A stretch of DNA of 64,000 nt, taken from contig NZ_AP018227.1 in the NCBI RefSeq assembly GCF_002368095.1, positions 4,215,796 to 4,279,795 of the forward strand, written 5' to 3'. Each line of letters starts with the position of its first letter. The first letter of the stretch is position 1. This document shows positions 15,694-25,300 of the stretch, piece by piece. This DNA comes from Calothrix parasitica NIES-267 (GTDB lineage Bacteria; Cyanobacteriota; Cyanobacteriia; Cyanobacteriales; Nostocaceae). Both the position numbers and the translations under genes were made by a program. The notes below the pieces were generated by a model, which was not told where the DNA came from, did not search any database, and worked only from the letters and a program-made list of their open reading frames with translations.

Positions 15694-17520
15694 TCACCGA
15701 TATCCCTGCGCTTGTAGGGAAAACAGCGTCGCATATCTCCCATTCGCTTTTAATAACTCTTCGTGGGTTCCGGTTTCTAATACTTCACCATGCTCTATAA
15801 CTACAATTTTGTCAGCCATTCTTACTGTAGAAAAACGGTGAGATATTAAGAAAACCATTTTATCTTTGGTCAAATTACGAAAGCGGTCAAAAATTTCGTA
15901 TTCTGCTTGGGAATCTATTGCTGAGGTCGGTTCATCTAACACCAGAATATCGGCGTTTTTTCTCATAAATGCGCGAGAAAGGGCAATTTTCTGCCATTGT
16001 CCGCCGGAAAGCTCTTGTCCCGATTTAAACCAGCGTCCCAATTGAGTGGTAAAACCGTCTGGTAATCTTTCGATAAAAGGTTGAGCCATTCCTTTTTCGG
16101 CTGCAATTTCCCATGCTTTCTCATCTTCCAATTTTTCCACATCACCAACGCCGATATTTTCACCAACGGTAAACTGATAGCGAACGAAATTCTGAAAAAT
16201 TACTCCAATTCTTCGTCGTAATTCGTCCAAATCCCACTCTTCTAAATTCAATCCATCTAATAAAATTCTTCCCGATTCTGGAGTATAAAGTCGGGTCAGC
16301 AATTTAATTAAAGTCGTTTTTCCCGAACCGTTTTCACCAACAATTGCTAATTTCTCACCGGGTTTCAAATGCAGCGAAATATTTTTCAAAGCCGGTTTTG
16401 TGCTTCCGGGATAGGTAAAGTAAACGTTTTCAAACCGAATTCCATCTTGGGGATTTGTACCTTTAATTGCTCTACCGTATCTTTTAGGAACTTCTTCCTC
16501 TAGAAATTCATAAAGATTGGAAAGGTAGAGGTTATCTTCATACATTCCACCGATGGAAGTTAAAGCACTTGAAAAAGTAGTTTGTCCCTGACGAAAAACA
16601 GTAACATACATCGTCATGTCTCCGAGAGAAATTCTCCCCATAACTGTTTCTAAAACAATCCATGCATAAGCGACATAGAAAGTTGCAGTACTCAACAAAC
16701 CTAATAAATAACTCCAAAAACCACGCTTGATTGTTAAGTCGCGGTCTTCACCATAGAGTTGATGAAATAAACTGCGATAACGTCCTAACAGCATGTCACC
16801 AAGCTGATAGAGTTTTACCTCCTTGGCGAAATCTTCGCGAGCTACTAGCGTCTCCAAATATCGCTGCTGGCGGGTTTCCGGCGCTCGCCAACGAAATAAA
16901 CGAAAAGCTTGTCCCGCAAAGCGCGTTTCCGCAACAAACGCAGGTATAGCAGCCAAAATCAGTATGGCTACAGCCCATCCAGAAAAACTTATCAACAAAG
17001 CACCGTAGGTAAGCAGCGATAAACCACTTTGCACCAAGCCGAAAGTACGGTTAACTAAAGAAAGCGGACGACTTGAAGCTTCTCGTCTTGCATTCGTCAT
17101 TTTGTCGTAAAATTCGGAATCCTCGAATTGACGCAATTCTAAGGTCAGTGCTTTTTCGATAATCAACACATTGACTCTTTGTCCAAGTAACACTCTTAAC
17201 AGCGACTGAGCGATACTAAGTCCGCGTTGACTACCTGCTAGTAAAGCAACAGCAACAGCTTCAAATCCCACATACATTAAAGGAAGAGAAGTATTGAGAT
17301 TATCTTGTAGAGATAAATTTCGGGTTTCAACAACAGCATCAACAATCAATTTACCAATATAAGCAACAGCAGCAGGTAAAAGCCCCGCGACTAAAGTTAA
17401 GATTGCTAGGATAATGGTAAGAGTACGGTTAGTAGTCCAAACTAAATTTACAGCTCTTCCGCTATAGCGAAATACAGCGAAAGATTGACGTAGGTTGTTA
17501 GGTATTTTGCTAATCTTCAT
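15694..17520 (-). CDS. ABC exporter half-transporter (type I, fused permease-ATPase)
   Basis: 608 residues. Residues 1-330 hold the six-helix exporter membrane domain and 360-608 the nucleotide-binding domain. Walker A GENGSGKT is at 395-402, the LSGGQ signature at 504-508, Walker B ILVLDE at 525-530 and the switch His at 561 (ISHRFS), so it should be active as a homodimer. Family members export lipids, peptides or small molecules; nothing nearby names the cargo. The start ATG is followed by KISKIPNNLRQSF, a normal cytosolic leader. Single gene, transcribed leftward. Confidence 0.92.
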   Translation of the reverse strand: MKISKIPNNLRQSFAVFRYSGRAVNLVWTTNRTLTIILAILTLVAGLLPAAVAYIGKLIVDAVVETRNLSLQDNLNTSLPLMYVGFEAVAVALLAGSQRGLSIAQSLLRVLLGQRVNVLIIEKALTLELRQFEDSEFYDKMTNARREASSRPLSLVNRTFGLVQSGLSLLTYGALLISFSGWAVAILILAAIPAFVAETRFAGQAFRLFRWRAPETRQQRYLETLVAREDFAKEVKLYQLGDMLLGRYRSLFHQLYGEDRDLTIKRGFWSYLLGLLSTATFYVAYAWIVLETVMGRISLGDMTMYVTVFRQGQTTFSSALTSIGGMYEDNLYLSNLYEFLEEEVPKRYGRAIKGTNPQDGIRFENVYFTYPGSTKPALKNISLHLKPGEKLAIVGENGSGKTTLIKLLTRLYTPESGRILLDGLNLEEWDLDELRRRIGVIFQNFVRYQFTVGENIGVGDVEKLEDEKAWEIAAEKGMAQPFIERLPDGFTTQLGRWFKSGQELSGGQWQKIALSRAFMRKNADILVLDEPTSAIDSQAEYEIFDRFRNLTKDKMVFLISHRFSTVRMADKIVVIEHGEVLETGTHEELLKANGRYATLFSLQAQGYR

Positions 17521-17796
17521 TATCCTGAATATAGCGCGAAATAAGTGGCGATTGCTCGGGAAAATTTATAGAGTATTAATATACTTATTCCGCAGCGCGA
17601 ATCAAATCATTTTTGATTATTGCTTAATTGATAAGTGATTATACTTGTCTTTATGAAAATAAGATGAATCTAACGATGATTATTGAAGAAGAAAAAATAG
17701 ATAATTTGCAAACAAAATTAAGAAGTCACAATATTGTCACTGACAAGGTAGCAATATTAGATTAATTAGTTCTCACCACATTATTTTGTTAGCTTT
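17521..17796 (+). other. Intergenic region with a possible 33-codon ORF
   Basis: At 17664-17765 an ATG-initiated frame encodes 33 residues including MIIEEEKIDNLQTKLRSHN. It could be a small protein or a leftover gene fragment. No ribosome-binding site stands out. The rest is AT-rich and probably contains the promoters for the divergent genes. Confidence 0.25.
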
Positions 17797-18090
17797 ATGA
17801 ATTTACCACTAGAAATGAAATCATTACCTGTTGTAACCTGCGCTAAAGACCTGACTAACTTCAAGTACGGAACTATGAGTAAATGGGTACTGTATGATAA
17901 TTTTACAGTTAATTATGAATGGCCTTGTCCTGATAAAAATAACTCTCGCAAACACGAAATAGAATTTGAAAATTTGCCATTAGACATACGAATTATGCTA
18001 GCTAAAGAAGCCATTAAAACTCCTTCCCTGAAGTATTTGGAGTCTGATAAAATGTTGCTATTAGTTCATCTTGCTGTATTAAATAATTAA
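17797..18090 (+). CDS. Small hypothetical protein
   Basis: 97 residues, soluble, no recognised domain. Central KWVLYDNFTVNYEWPCPDKN and C-terminal FENLPLDIRIMLAKEAIKTPSLKYLESDK look like a folded alpha/beta protein rather than random translation. Codon usage resembles that of neighbouring genes. No clear Shine-Dalgarno. It is separated by about 150 bp from the convergent CpeT/CpcT-like gene. Confidence 0.5.
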   Translation: MNLPLEMKSLPVVTCAKDLTNFKYGTMSKWVLYDNFTVNYEWPCPDKNNSRKHEIEFENLPLDIRIMLAKEAIKTPSLKYLESDKMLLLVHLAVLNN

Positions 18091-18244
18091 TTAGCTAATA
18101 GTCGGTTGACTTTGAAAACTATAATTAAGACAGGAGAATAAAGAGTAAAAAATATCAAAAGGCTCTGAAAGCAATTTATATTCTGTTATATAGACCTTGT
18201 TTATTTGTACCGACCTATTTCAAATTGTGCCAGTAAGTTTAGAT

Positions 18245-18958
18245 TTACTTTTTGCTATGCATTTTAGATAGAGCTTTTTTCGTACTCCACAAACCAATAG
18301 CAAAAAGTCCGAAAATAATTTTTGGTTCGGTTACAGAAGCAATTCGACGATATTCGATAGGAGTATTGACTATTAAGTTACCCCGAGCATCAAAAATTTG
18401 GTCTAAAGCATCAATGCTACTTTCTCTAATAGCTACCCTGGAAACTACTTTACCACCGGAACTTGTTGGGCAGCCATCGGGAGCATTATTTCCAGTATAA
18501 AAATTGGGTTCATAAACAATTTCTAAGTCGCAACTTACTGGAATGAGGTTGCTAAAATTAACAATACGTTCGGATTTCGGACGGTTACATATCCCATTTA
18601 AAACATCAGGATTAATAACGCTACGAACATCCAGATTAACTATATTGTTTCCTTCGCTAAAAGAATAAAAGCTATTGCGTTGAAAAACATCACTTTGCTG
18701 TTGTAAATAAAGATTTTCTGTATTTGCAGCTTGATTTCCATCAATCAATTCTACCCTACAGGTAGACAAGTCAATTAACGGTACCATAGGATTATTTGCT
18801 ACCTGTAGAGAATTATCAAAATTTCCAGTAAACCATCTTGTTACTTCATTGACTTGCGTTTCAATCGGTGGAGCAACATTAGCAGCTTTACTTTCATTAA
18901 CAAATGTAAATCCTGAAAGTACAAATGTTAGAGCATACAGTTTGAATTTATTCATCAT
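18245..18958 (-). CDS. Exported CpeT/CpcT-family protein with PEP-CTERM-like tail
   Basis: 237 residues. Residues 1-25 are a signal peptide (MMNKFKLYALTFVLSGFTFVN, then ESKA/A). The core from 38 to about 205 follows the CpeT/CpcT phycobiliprotein-lyase pattern: VTRWFTGNFDNSLQ, CRVELIDG, NLYLQQQ...FQRNSFYSF, SCDLEIVYEP.FY, and GKVVSRVAIRESSIDALDQ. The last 28 residues are TEPK, a short hydrophobic stretch (IIFGLFAIGLW) and a basic tail, which looks like a PEP-CTERM sorting signal. Known CpeT/CpcT proteins attach bilins to phycobiliproteins in the cytoplasm, so an exported member probably does something else or binds another tetrapyrrole. Confidence 0.75.
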   Translation of the reverse strand: MMNKFKLYALTFVLSGFTFVNESKAANVAPPIETQVNEVTRWFTGNFDNSLQVANNPMVPLIDLSTCRVELIDGNQAANTENLYLQQQSDVFQRNSFYSFSEGNNIVNLDVRSVINPDVLNGICNRPKSERIVNFSNLIPVSCDLEIVYEPNFYTGNNAPDGCPTSSGGKVVSRVAIRESSIDALDQIFDARGNLIVNTPIEYRRIASVTEPKIIFGLFAIGLWSTKKALSKMHSKK

Positions 18959-19229
18959 TTTAAAAGGCAGTTTTACTTTAAATAAATTTTATTATCAGCT
19001 AGTTTAGTTATGAATAAATTTATAATCTAATTTACGATTATGCAATATTTAGGATAACTAGAACAATATATTTAAATTAATACCGGAGATTATTTACTAA
19101 GATATATTTTTTTATTATGTAAATTCTGATAACGAAGCACAAGAGAGTTTATCAACAATAAAATCAATATTTAATTTTTGATTTATTTATTTATGATTTA
19201 CAGAACATTTTTTATTCAATATATAATTA

Positions 19230-19610
19230 TCAACGCATCAACAATAAAGGAATACTTAACAACCCTATAAGCATTACAATAGTGCTTAAAAACCAAATTA
19301 ATAAGCGGCTTGGTCGGTAATCGGCTCGTTCAATTTGTCTAAATACTCGGTCATAGCGCCAAGCAGCTAAAGCAATAACTAGAACACCAACAATTACCAA
19401 GCACAATCCTAAATTTTCAGAATTAAATATAGAATGATTATTTGTTATTTCTTGAACAGTTTTTGTCTGTAATTGACGTAAAAATAAACCAAATCTTGCA
19501 ATAGCTAAACCAAAGCCTATCAAAGAAATTGATGTCCGTAACCAAGCTAAAAAAGTTCGTTCATTAGCAAGATGTTCTCTGAGGCGACTTTCTCTATTTT
19601 GATTCGCCAT
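19230..19610 (-). CDS. DUF202 (YidH-like) membrane protein
   Basis: 126 residues with three predicted membrane helices near 26-44, 70-86 and 101-122. The N-terminal RLREHLANERTFLAWLRTSISLIGFG is the DUF202 signature. The function of this small membrane family is not established. Single gene in an AT-rich region, transcribed leftward; complete. Confidence 0.88.
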   Translation of the reverse strand: MANQNRESRLREHLANERTFLAWLRTSISLIGFGLAIARFGLFLRQLQTKTVQEITNNHSIFNSENLGLCLVIVGVLVIALAAWRYDRVFRQIERADYRPSRLLIWFLSTIVMLIGLLSIPLLLMR

Positions 19611-19707
19611 TGTAAAGTATAAATTACTATTTGTTTTCTAATTCTACATTTAATTGTTTGTTAGCAGTAAAATAAATTATTGTACTTAAAAACTAGAAGT
19701 TTCAGCA

Positions 19708-19883
19708 ATGAGCGACAAACTACACATTAAAGTACCTTGCGGAAAATAATTTTTGAAGTACTTAAATAACAAGGTAATGACCCAGATGCTGAAACTGCTT
19801 TTCAAAAAATTAGACAAAAGCACCCTGAAGCCAAAATTACGGAAATGCGTTTAAATAAAACTAGGTCTGTTAGCAGGATATAA
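19708..19883 (+). pseudogene. Remnant of a small gene with one frameshift and one nonsense codon
   Basis: From the ATG at 19708 the frame reads MSDKLHIKVPCG and stops. Adding one A in the run at 19743-19746 restores KIIFEVLK, followed by a TAA (19767-19769) where a sense codon is expected. The frame then reads QGNDPDAETAFQKIRQK and on to TEMRLNKTRSVSRI with a stop at 19881-19883. The charged, helix-like downstream segment looks like real protein. The intact gene would encode about 58 residues. I do not recognise the family. Two independent lesions indicate that it is dead. Confidence 0.5.
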
Positions 19884-20053
19884 TTCAAGATGCTTTCGAT
19901 AAAAATTGTCAACTGTTTTCGAGGTTAGTTTAATATCTGTTGATAGTTCTAATTTAATCGAAAATAAACAATGAATAAATAATTTATAATTTACACCCGA
20001 CCGGTGAAAACTAATAATTGATAATTGATAACTGATAACTAACAACTGATGCA

Positions 20054-20884
20054 ATGTTTATCCGTCAAACTCTAAAATTACCAGATATTCAACTTTCTTA
20101 CTTAGAATGGAACCAAGGAAAAGAGCCTTTATTATTACTCCACGGTTTAGCTGACAATGCGCTTGCTTGGTCGAGTCTAGGTGATTATTTAACAGAAAAT
20201 TATCATATAATTGCTCCTGATATGCGCGGTCATGGTGAAAGTAGCAAACCGGAAAGTGACTATACATTTACTAGCACCATCAGAGATTTAGAAGCTTTGA
20301 TGGATAATTTGGGATGGTCAAAAGCTCACGTTATCGGACATTCTTGGAGTGGTAAATTAGCCTGCATTTGGGCAACTAAGAATCCGCAACGTTTGAAAAG
20401 TATGGTATTGGTAGACCCAATTTTTATCTGGAAAATGCCCGATTTTTTCAAGTTGAGTTTTCCGATTTTATACCGCGTTTTACCGTTTCTCAAAGGAATG
20501 GGGCCATTTGAAAGTTACGAGTCAGCAGAACAACAAGCACGTCAGTTAAATCAATACAAAGATTGGACTCCTTTACAGCAAAAAGTGTTTCAAAACAGCA
20601 TTGTACAAAACGAAGATGGTACTTGGGAAAGTAAATTTAGCATCGCAGCAAGAGACGGTATTTTCGACGAAGTGATGCAAGAACCAGGTTTAATAGAAGC
20701 AGTCAATATTCCAAGTTTATTCGTACAACCAGAAAAAGGAGTTAATCGGCAAAATTGGCAATTAAAACCCTATAAAACCTATTTAACGAATTTAGAAATA
20801 TCAAAATTACCTGGAAATCATTGGTGTTTTATGACAGAACCGGAAGCATTTAATCAAAAGGTAATGGAATTTTTAAATCAGTAA
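20054..20884 (+). CDS. Alpha/beta hydrolase
   Basis: 276 residues. The oxyanion-region LLLLHGLADNALAW precedes the strand PDMRGHGESSKP. The nucleophile elbow GHSWSGK places Ser97. The acid (Asp near VDPIF or later) and C-terminal His (NHWCFMTEP) are present, so the triad is plausible. Esterase, haloperoxidase-like and C-C hydrolase activities all occur in this family; the substrate is unknown. The start is ATG, overlapping the end of TGATAACT-type repeats. Monocistronic. Confidence 0.92.
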   Translation: MFIRQTLKLPDIQLSYLEWNQGKEPLLLLHGLADNALAWSSLGDYLTENYHIIAPDMRGHGESSKPESDYTFTSTIRDLEALMDNLGWSKAHVIGHSWSGKLACIWATKNPQRLKSMVLVDPIFIWKMPDFFKLSFPILYRVLPFLKGMGPFESYESAEQQARQLNQYKDWTPLQQKVFQNSIVQNEDGTWESKFSIAARDGIFDEVMQEPGLIEAVNIPSLFVQPEKGVNRQNWQLKPYKTYLTNLEISKLPGNHWCFMTEPEAFNQKVMEFLNQ

Positions 20885-21340
20885 ACAATTATCAGTGAAC
20901 AGTGAACAGTGAACAGTTATCAGTTATCAATTGTACTATAGCTTTTCTGAGTCTCCGCCAGGTACACCTCAAAACCTCACCCCCAGCCCCTCTCCTTATT
21001 AAGGATACTGCTGGCGAATAGTGGGTCTAACCCCTTATCCCAACGAATCAATAGGGATTCTGAGTTATCACCAAGAGTGCGATCGCACTCTTGAAACCCT
21101 TGTTTTTTGGTCATTCAGGGGTGTCACCCCTGAATGACCAGCAGTATCCTTATTAAGGAGAGGGGAGAAGCACAGCTTTATTCGATAAGGTTAAGATAGA
21201 TGTACCGTACTTTGCTGTAGGAACGCTATAAGATAAATTTCATTTGTACGGATTAATTATAATTAAATCCTTTAAAGCTTTCAAAAACCGTTAATTAATA
21301 ACTGTTCGCTGTTCACTGCTCACTGTTCACTGCTCACTGA
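20885..21340. other. Intergenic region carrying a MITE and host repeat
   Basis: Contains CAGTGAA heptamers at 20895-20915, a CCTCTCC/GGAGAGG host palindrome at about 20988-21166 and the 143-bp element within it. No gene was found. Confidence 0.7.
21005..21147 (+). mobile_element. 143-bp MITE-like element, copy 1, nested in a CCTCTCC/GGAGAGG palindrome
   Basis: Bounded by 10-bp inverted repeats ATACTGCTGG and CCAGCAGTAT. It is flanked on both sides by the same 11-bp CCTTATTAAGG (20994-21004 and 21148-21158), as expected for a target-site duplication. Interior features are an AAGAGTGCGATCGCACTCTT palindrome centred on a HIP1 octamer and a GGTCATTCAGGGG/CCCCTGAATGACC hairpin near the right end. 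No coding frame. The copy at 45267-45409 is its reverse complement with one base change. It probably needs a transposase in trans, not seen here. Confidence 0.85.
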
Positions 21341-22129
21341 CTAAGCTCCCATTCCAGAATACTTTTTCAATCCCTGTCTCCACATAATTCTATTTATTCC
21401 CAAGAACAAAATAAACCAACCTGTTGTGATTAAAAATCCTCTAATAATATTCGTTTCTAAGCCGATTAAAATACTCACGGGGAAGTTAATTAAGTAAGGA
21501 AATGGTGTTAGTAATACTATCTGTCTTACCTGTTCGGGAAATACTTCTAATGGTGCAATTGTTCCGGATAAAAATAGATAGAATAAAAACCAAAAGTCGT
21601 GTAAAGCATATGCTCTTTCCGTCCAAAATGCGAACATAGCAAAGGTGTATTGAATCACGAAACGCAGAGCAAAAGCCATTGCTGAAGCTAAGAAAAATAA
21701 TATTATCTGAGCGAAACTTGGTACCCAAAATGCTTGAGGATAAAGTGCAAAAAATAGAATTACCAAAAATATTGCAAAAGGTATCCGAGCAACTCTTTCG
21801 GAAAGATGAGAGCTTACGTGATACCATACCGGATCTAAAGGTTGTAATAAACGTGGTGAAAGTTTTCCTTCTACAACTTCTCTTTCAAATTCCCAAATTA
21901 CCCAAACAACTGTTAATTGTCTGACTAAAAATACAGCAAGGAAATAACGAGCGAATTCTGTAGGAGATAAACCAAATTGTCCCCCTTCTGCTGCTTGAGT
22001 CCAAACTCCCATCATGATTATGGGTAGCGAACCAGTTAAAACCCACAATATTAATTCGGCTCGATATTCTACCATGTAGGCGTAGTATACCGTGAGTAAG
22101 GTAACAGCTTTGCGGATGATTTTTTTCAT
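21341..22129 (-). CDS. ABC-2 type transporter permease
   Basis: 262 residues with about six membrane segments. MKKIIRKAVTLLTVYYAYMVEYRAELILW and the later WEFEREVVEGKLSPRLLQPLDPVW are typical of the DUF990-type ABC-2 permeases. These work with a separate ATPase to move substrates out of the cytoplasm. No ATPase gene adjoins it; the best candidate partner in this window is the ABC-2-type ATPase at 40116-41102, 18 kb away. A second permease would normally be expected. Function unknown, protein complete. Confidence 0.87.
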   Translation of the reverse strand: MKKIIRKAVTLLTVYYAYMVEYRAELILWVLTGSLPIIMMGVWTQAAEGGQFGLSPTEFARYFLAVFLVRQLTVVWVIWEFEREVVEGKLSPRLLQPLDPVWYHVSSHLSERVARIPFAIFLVILFFALYPQAFWVPSFAQIILFFLASAMAFALRFVIQYTFAMFAFWTERAYALHDFWFLFYLFLSGTIAPLEVFPEQVRQIVLLTPFPYLINFPVSILIGLETNIIRGFLITTGWFILFLGINRIMWRQGLKKYSGMGA

Positions 22130-22393
22130 GCTAGGTGTTTTTTGTTCTTTACTAATACTTTCTCAAAATTTGCTCTATCTATTAACTATTATCTCGGAAT
22201 TCTTCATAAAAATTAAGTGAAAACTCTGAAGGAAAGAATAATATCTCAGAGCAAAATATACTAATGGATTAATTTATAGATTACATTAACTGGGCGCATC
22301 GGATATTTTAAATACAGGGATTAAAACTTCTATCATCGCATCATTTCCCCTACTAATAGAAATTAAAAAAATTTAGAAATACCTGTATTAAAT

Positions 22394-25300
22394 ATGAATT
22401 CAATGAATAATATGATGCATTCTCATAACCATATGAATCATTCGGGTGACCCGGTGAAGGAAAAGGAACATATGGATTTGGTGAATCTATCACAAAGTTT
22501 GAATAATCCTGTTGTTGCAATTAATAATGGTTCCTGGTTTGATACCAATACTTGGGAAAATGGTAAAATTCCTGGAAATGGTGATGATGTTGTTATTTCT
22601 TCTGGAGTAACGGTAACTTACGATAATATCAGCGATACTCGTTTAAATGTAATGCGGGTAGATGGAAAATTACAGTTTGCATCTAATATAAATACCAAAA
22701 TAGTTATAGACAGTATTTTCGTTTCTAAAGAAGCTGAATTAGCTATCGGTACTGAAAATAATCCGATTCAAGCTGATAAAACCGCACAAATTATTTTTAC
22801 CAGCGATACAGCAATTGATACAAATTGGGATAAAAAACAATTAAGTCGGGGTTTGGTCAGTCACGGTAGGGTTGATATTTTTGGTGCAGATAAAACCGAT
22901 TTCCTCACTCTTGAAAATGATGTTTTTGCTGGTGCTAATCAACTTGTACTAAAAAATGTTCCACAGGGTTGGAAGGTTGGCGATACAATCGTTGTTGGGG
23001 GGACTCAATACGATTACGATGGCTCTGATGATGATAATTCCCGCTTCCAAGATGAAGTTTTAACTATCACCGAAATCAACGGCAATATCGTTAAATTTAC
23101 TAATAATGATATTAAGTCTGGAGATAACACAGTACTCCGTTTCGACCACAAAAGACCGGATATTGCCGAAAAAGACCAGTTAAATTTATACGTTGCTAAT
23201 ACCAGTCGTAACGTTAGCTTTGAAACCGAAAATGCCGATAGCGTTCCCCTCAATCAACGCGCTCATGTGATGTTCATGCACAATACAGATGTGCGGGTAT
23301 ATAACGCTGGTTTTTACGGTTTGGGTCGTACCGATAAATCTATACCTATAGATGATATCGGACAAAATGTAGATGGTAGTCCCGGTGGTGGTACTAACGC
23401 TCGCAGTCGGTACGCTCTACATTTCCACCGTGCTGGTTCTGAAGATATCAACGGAATGGCTGCTGTTGCTAAAGGTAATGCAATCGTTGATTCTCCCGGT
23501 TGGGGAATTGTCCATCATGACAGTCATGCGATTATTGAAGATAACGTGGTTTTTGATGTTATTGGTTCCGGTATTATTACTGAATCGGGAAACGAAATTG
23601 GTGCTTGGCGAAACAATATCATAATTAAAACTGTAGGCTTTTCCGGTAATAGAAACGCTTTAGACCCAGATTCTCCCAGAGTACTAAATTTCGATTTTGG
23701 CTTTGATGGCGAGGGTTACTGGGTACAGGGAGCCAGTGCGATCGCAATTGAAGATAATGTGGCGATTAGTGCGGCAGGTGGCGGTATCAACATATACGGT
23801 GGTAATGACGGGGGAGAATCTGTTAGGGATAAGAAATTTATTGATGTCAAGAATCTACCAGACTATCTAAAAGATATTGCAAAAGGTACCTACGATGAAA
23901 CAAAAGTCGATGTCGGTGCAGTACCGTTTCAATTATCTGGTTTTGAAAGTTATAATTCGCGAGATGGGATTTTTTCTTGGGGAAAAGTCCGCAACGATGA
24001 CGGACAATTAGATTCAAATTTTGATTCGGAAGGTTTAAAGAGACCCGCTCACGAATATATTTCAACTCTAGAAGATTTTAAACTCTGGAATATTTATGAA
24101 AAGGGAATTGTACTATTTTATAATAATAATTTTGAATTCAAAGACGGATTAATAGTTGGTGACAGTACGGATGCAAATAACCGTCACGGACTGGGTATCT
24201 TTACAAATCATGCTTCCAAAGAAGAAATATTTGATAATTTAACAATCAAGAGATTTAAAGAAGGTTTATCAGTACCATTTGATGCTGGGAAAGACTTTAT
24301 TGCTTCCGAATTAAAAAACAGCAGTTTTTCAGAAATAGATAATATATTTATTGCTCCAGAACCACCAGAACCAGCAGACAACTTTTTAGGAGAAATAGAA
24401 GACTTTCCCAGCTATTTTGAGATATCCAGCGTCGAATTTAGCCCAATTCCAGGTAATCAAGCCCCAAAACCAATTTTTACAACTCAAGAGATTGGAGGAT
24501 ATGCAGTAGAATTAGATGCTAGCGATTCTTTCGATGAAGATACCGACCCAAAATTCAAAAATCAACCGAGTAAAGGTATTGTCGCTTATGGTTGGGATTT
24601 AAATAACGACGGAAAAATTGATAAATTTGGTCGCAAGATTAGTCATTATTTTGATAAACCCGGTCTAAGAAACATAAATTTAAAAGTTTGGGATAATCAA
24701 GGTGCAACTAATACCACCACTCAAGAAATTAATGTTCAAAAAACACCTTATGAAAATCCATTAACCAACAGTGATTTTAGTTCCAATCAATTAGGAGAAG
24801 ATTATAAAGCTAACAGTACTGCTGCAAATCAAGGTTGGTTTGCAACTTCTGGAGCAAAACATAATTCTAATATTGGTAATGGTGGTGCTGTAGTTTTATC
24901 CGATGAATTTTCAACAGGATTATCTCAGATTATTTACGATAAACAGATTAGGAGAGGATTGCAAACCCTCAGCTTCAAGTTGAAAAATACCGAAGGAAGT
25001 TCCGAACCACTACAGGAAAACAAAATTGTAGTAACTCTCTACGGTATTAACGGAGAATTTGAAAACGATTTATATTCCGGTACCGGACCGACTCAATCTG
25101 GTGTATTACCAATGAATAGCGTCAAACTGCTAGAAGAAGACTTAGGAGGTACCGACTACGACTGGACAGAATTTACCAGAGATATTGATTTAGGAACTGG
25201 TTACGACTACTTAATGTTTCAAGTTAATACCCAAGAAGGAAATCAAACAGGAGACTTTATTGCTATAGATGATGTTTCATTAACCGGTGAAGGTTTACCA

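Noticed and set aside
20994-21158. Palindromic flanks of the 143-bp element read as part of a single large hairpin repeat
   Set aside because: The interior is unrelated to the flanks, and the second locus has the same interior in reverse with a different flank base, which an insertion explains better.
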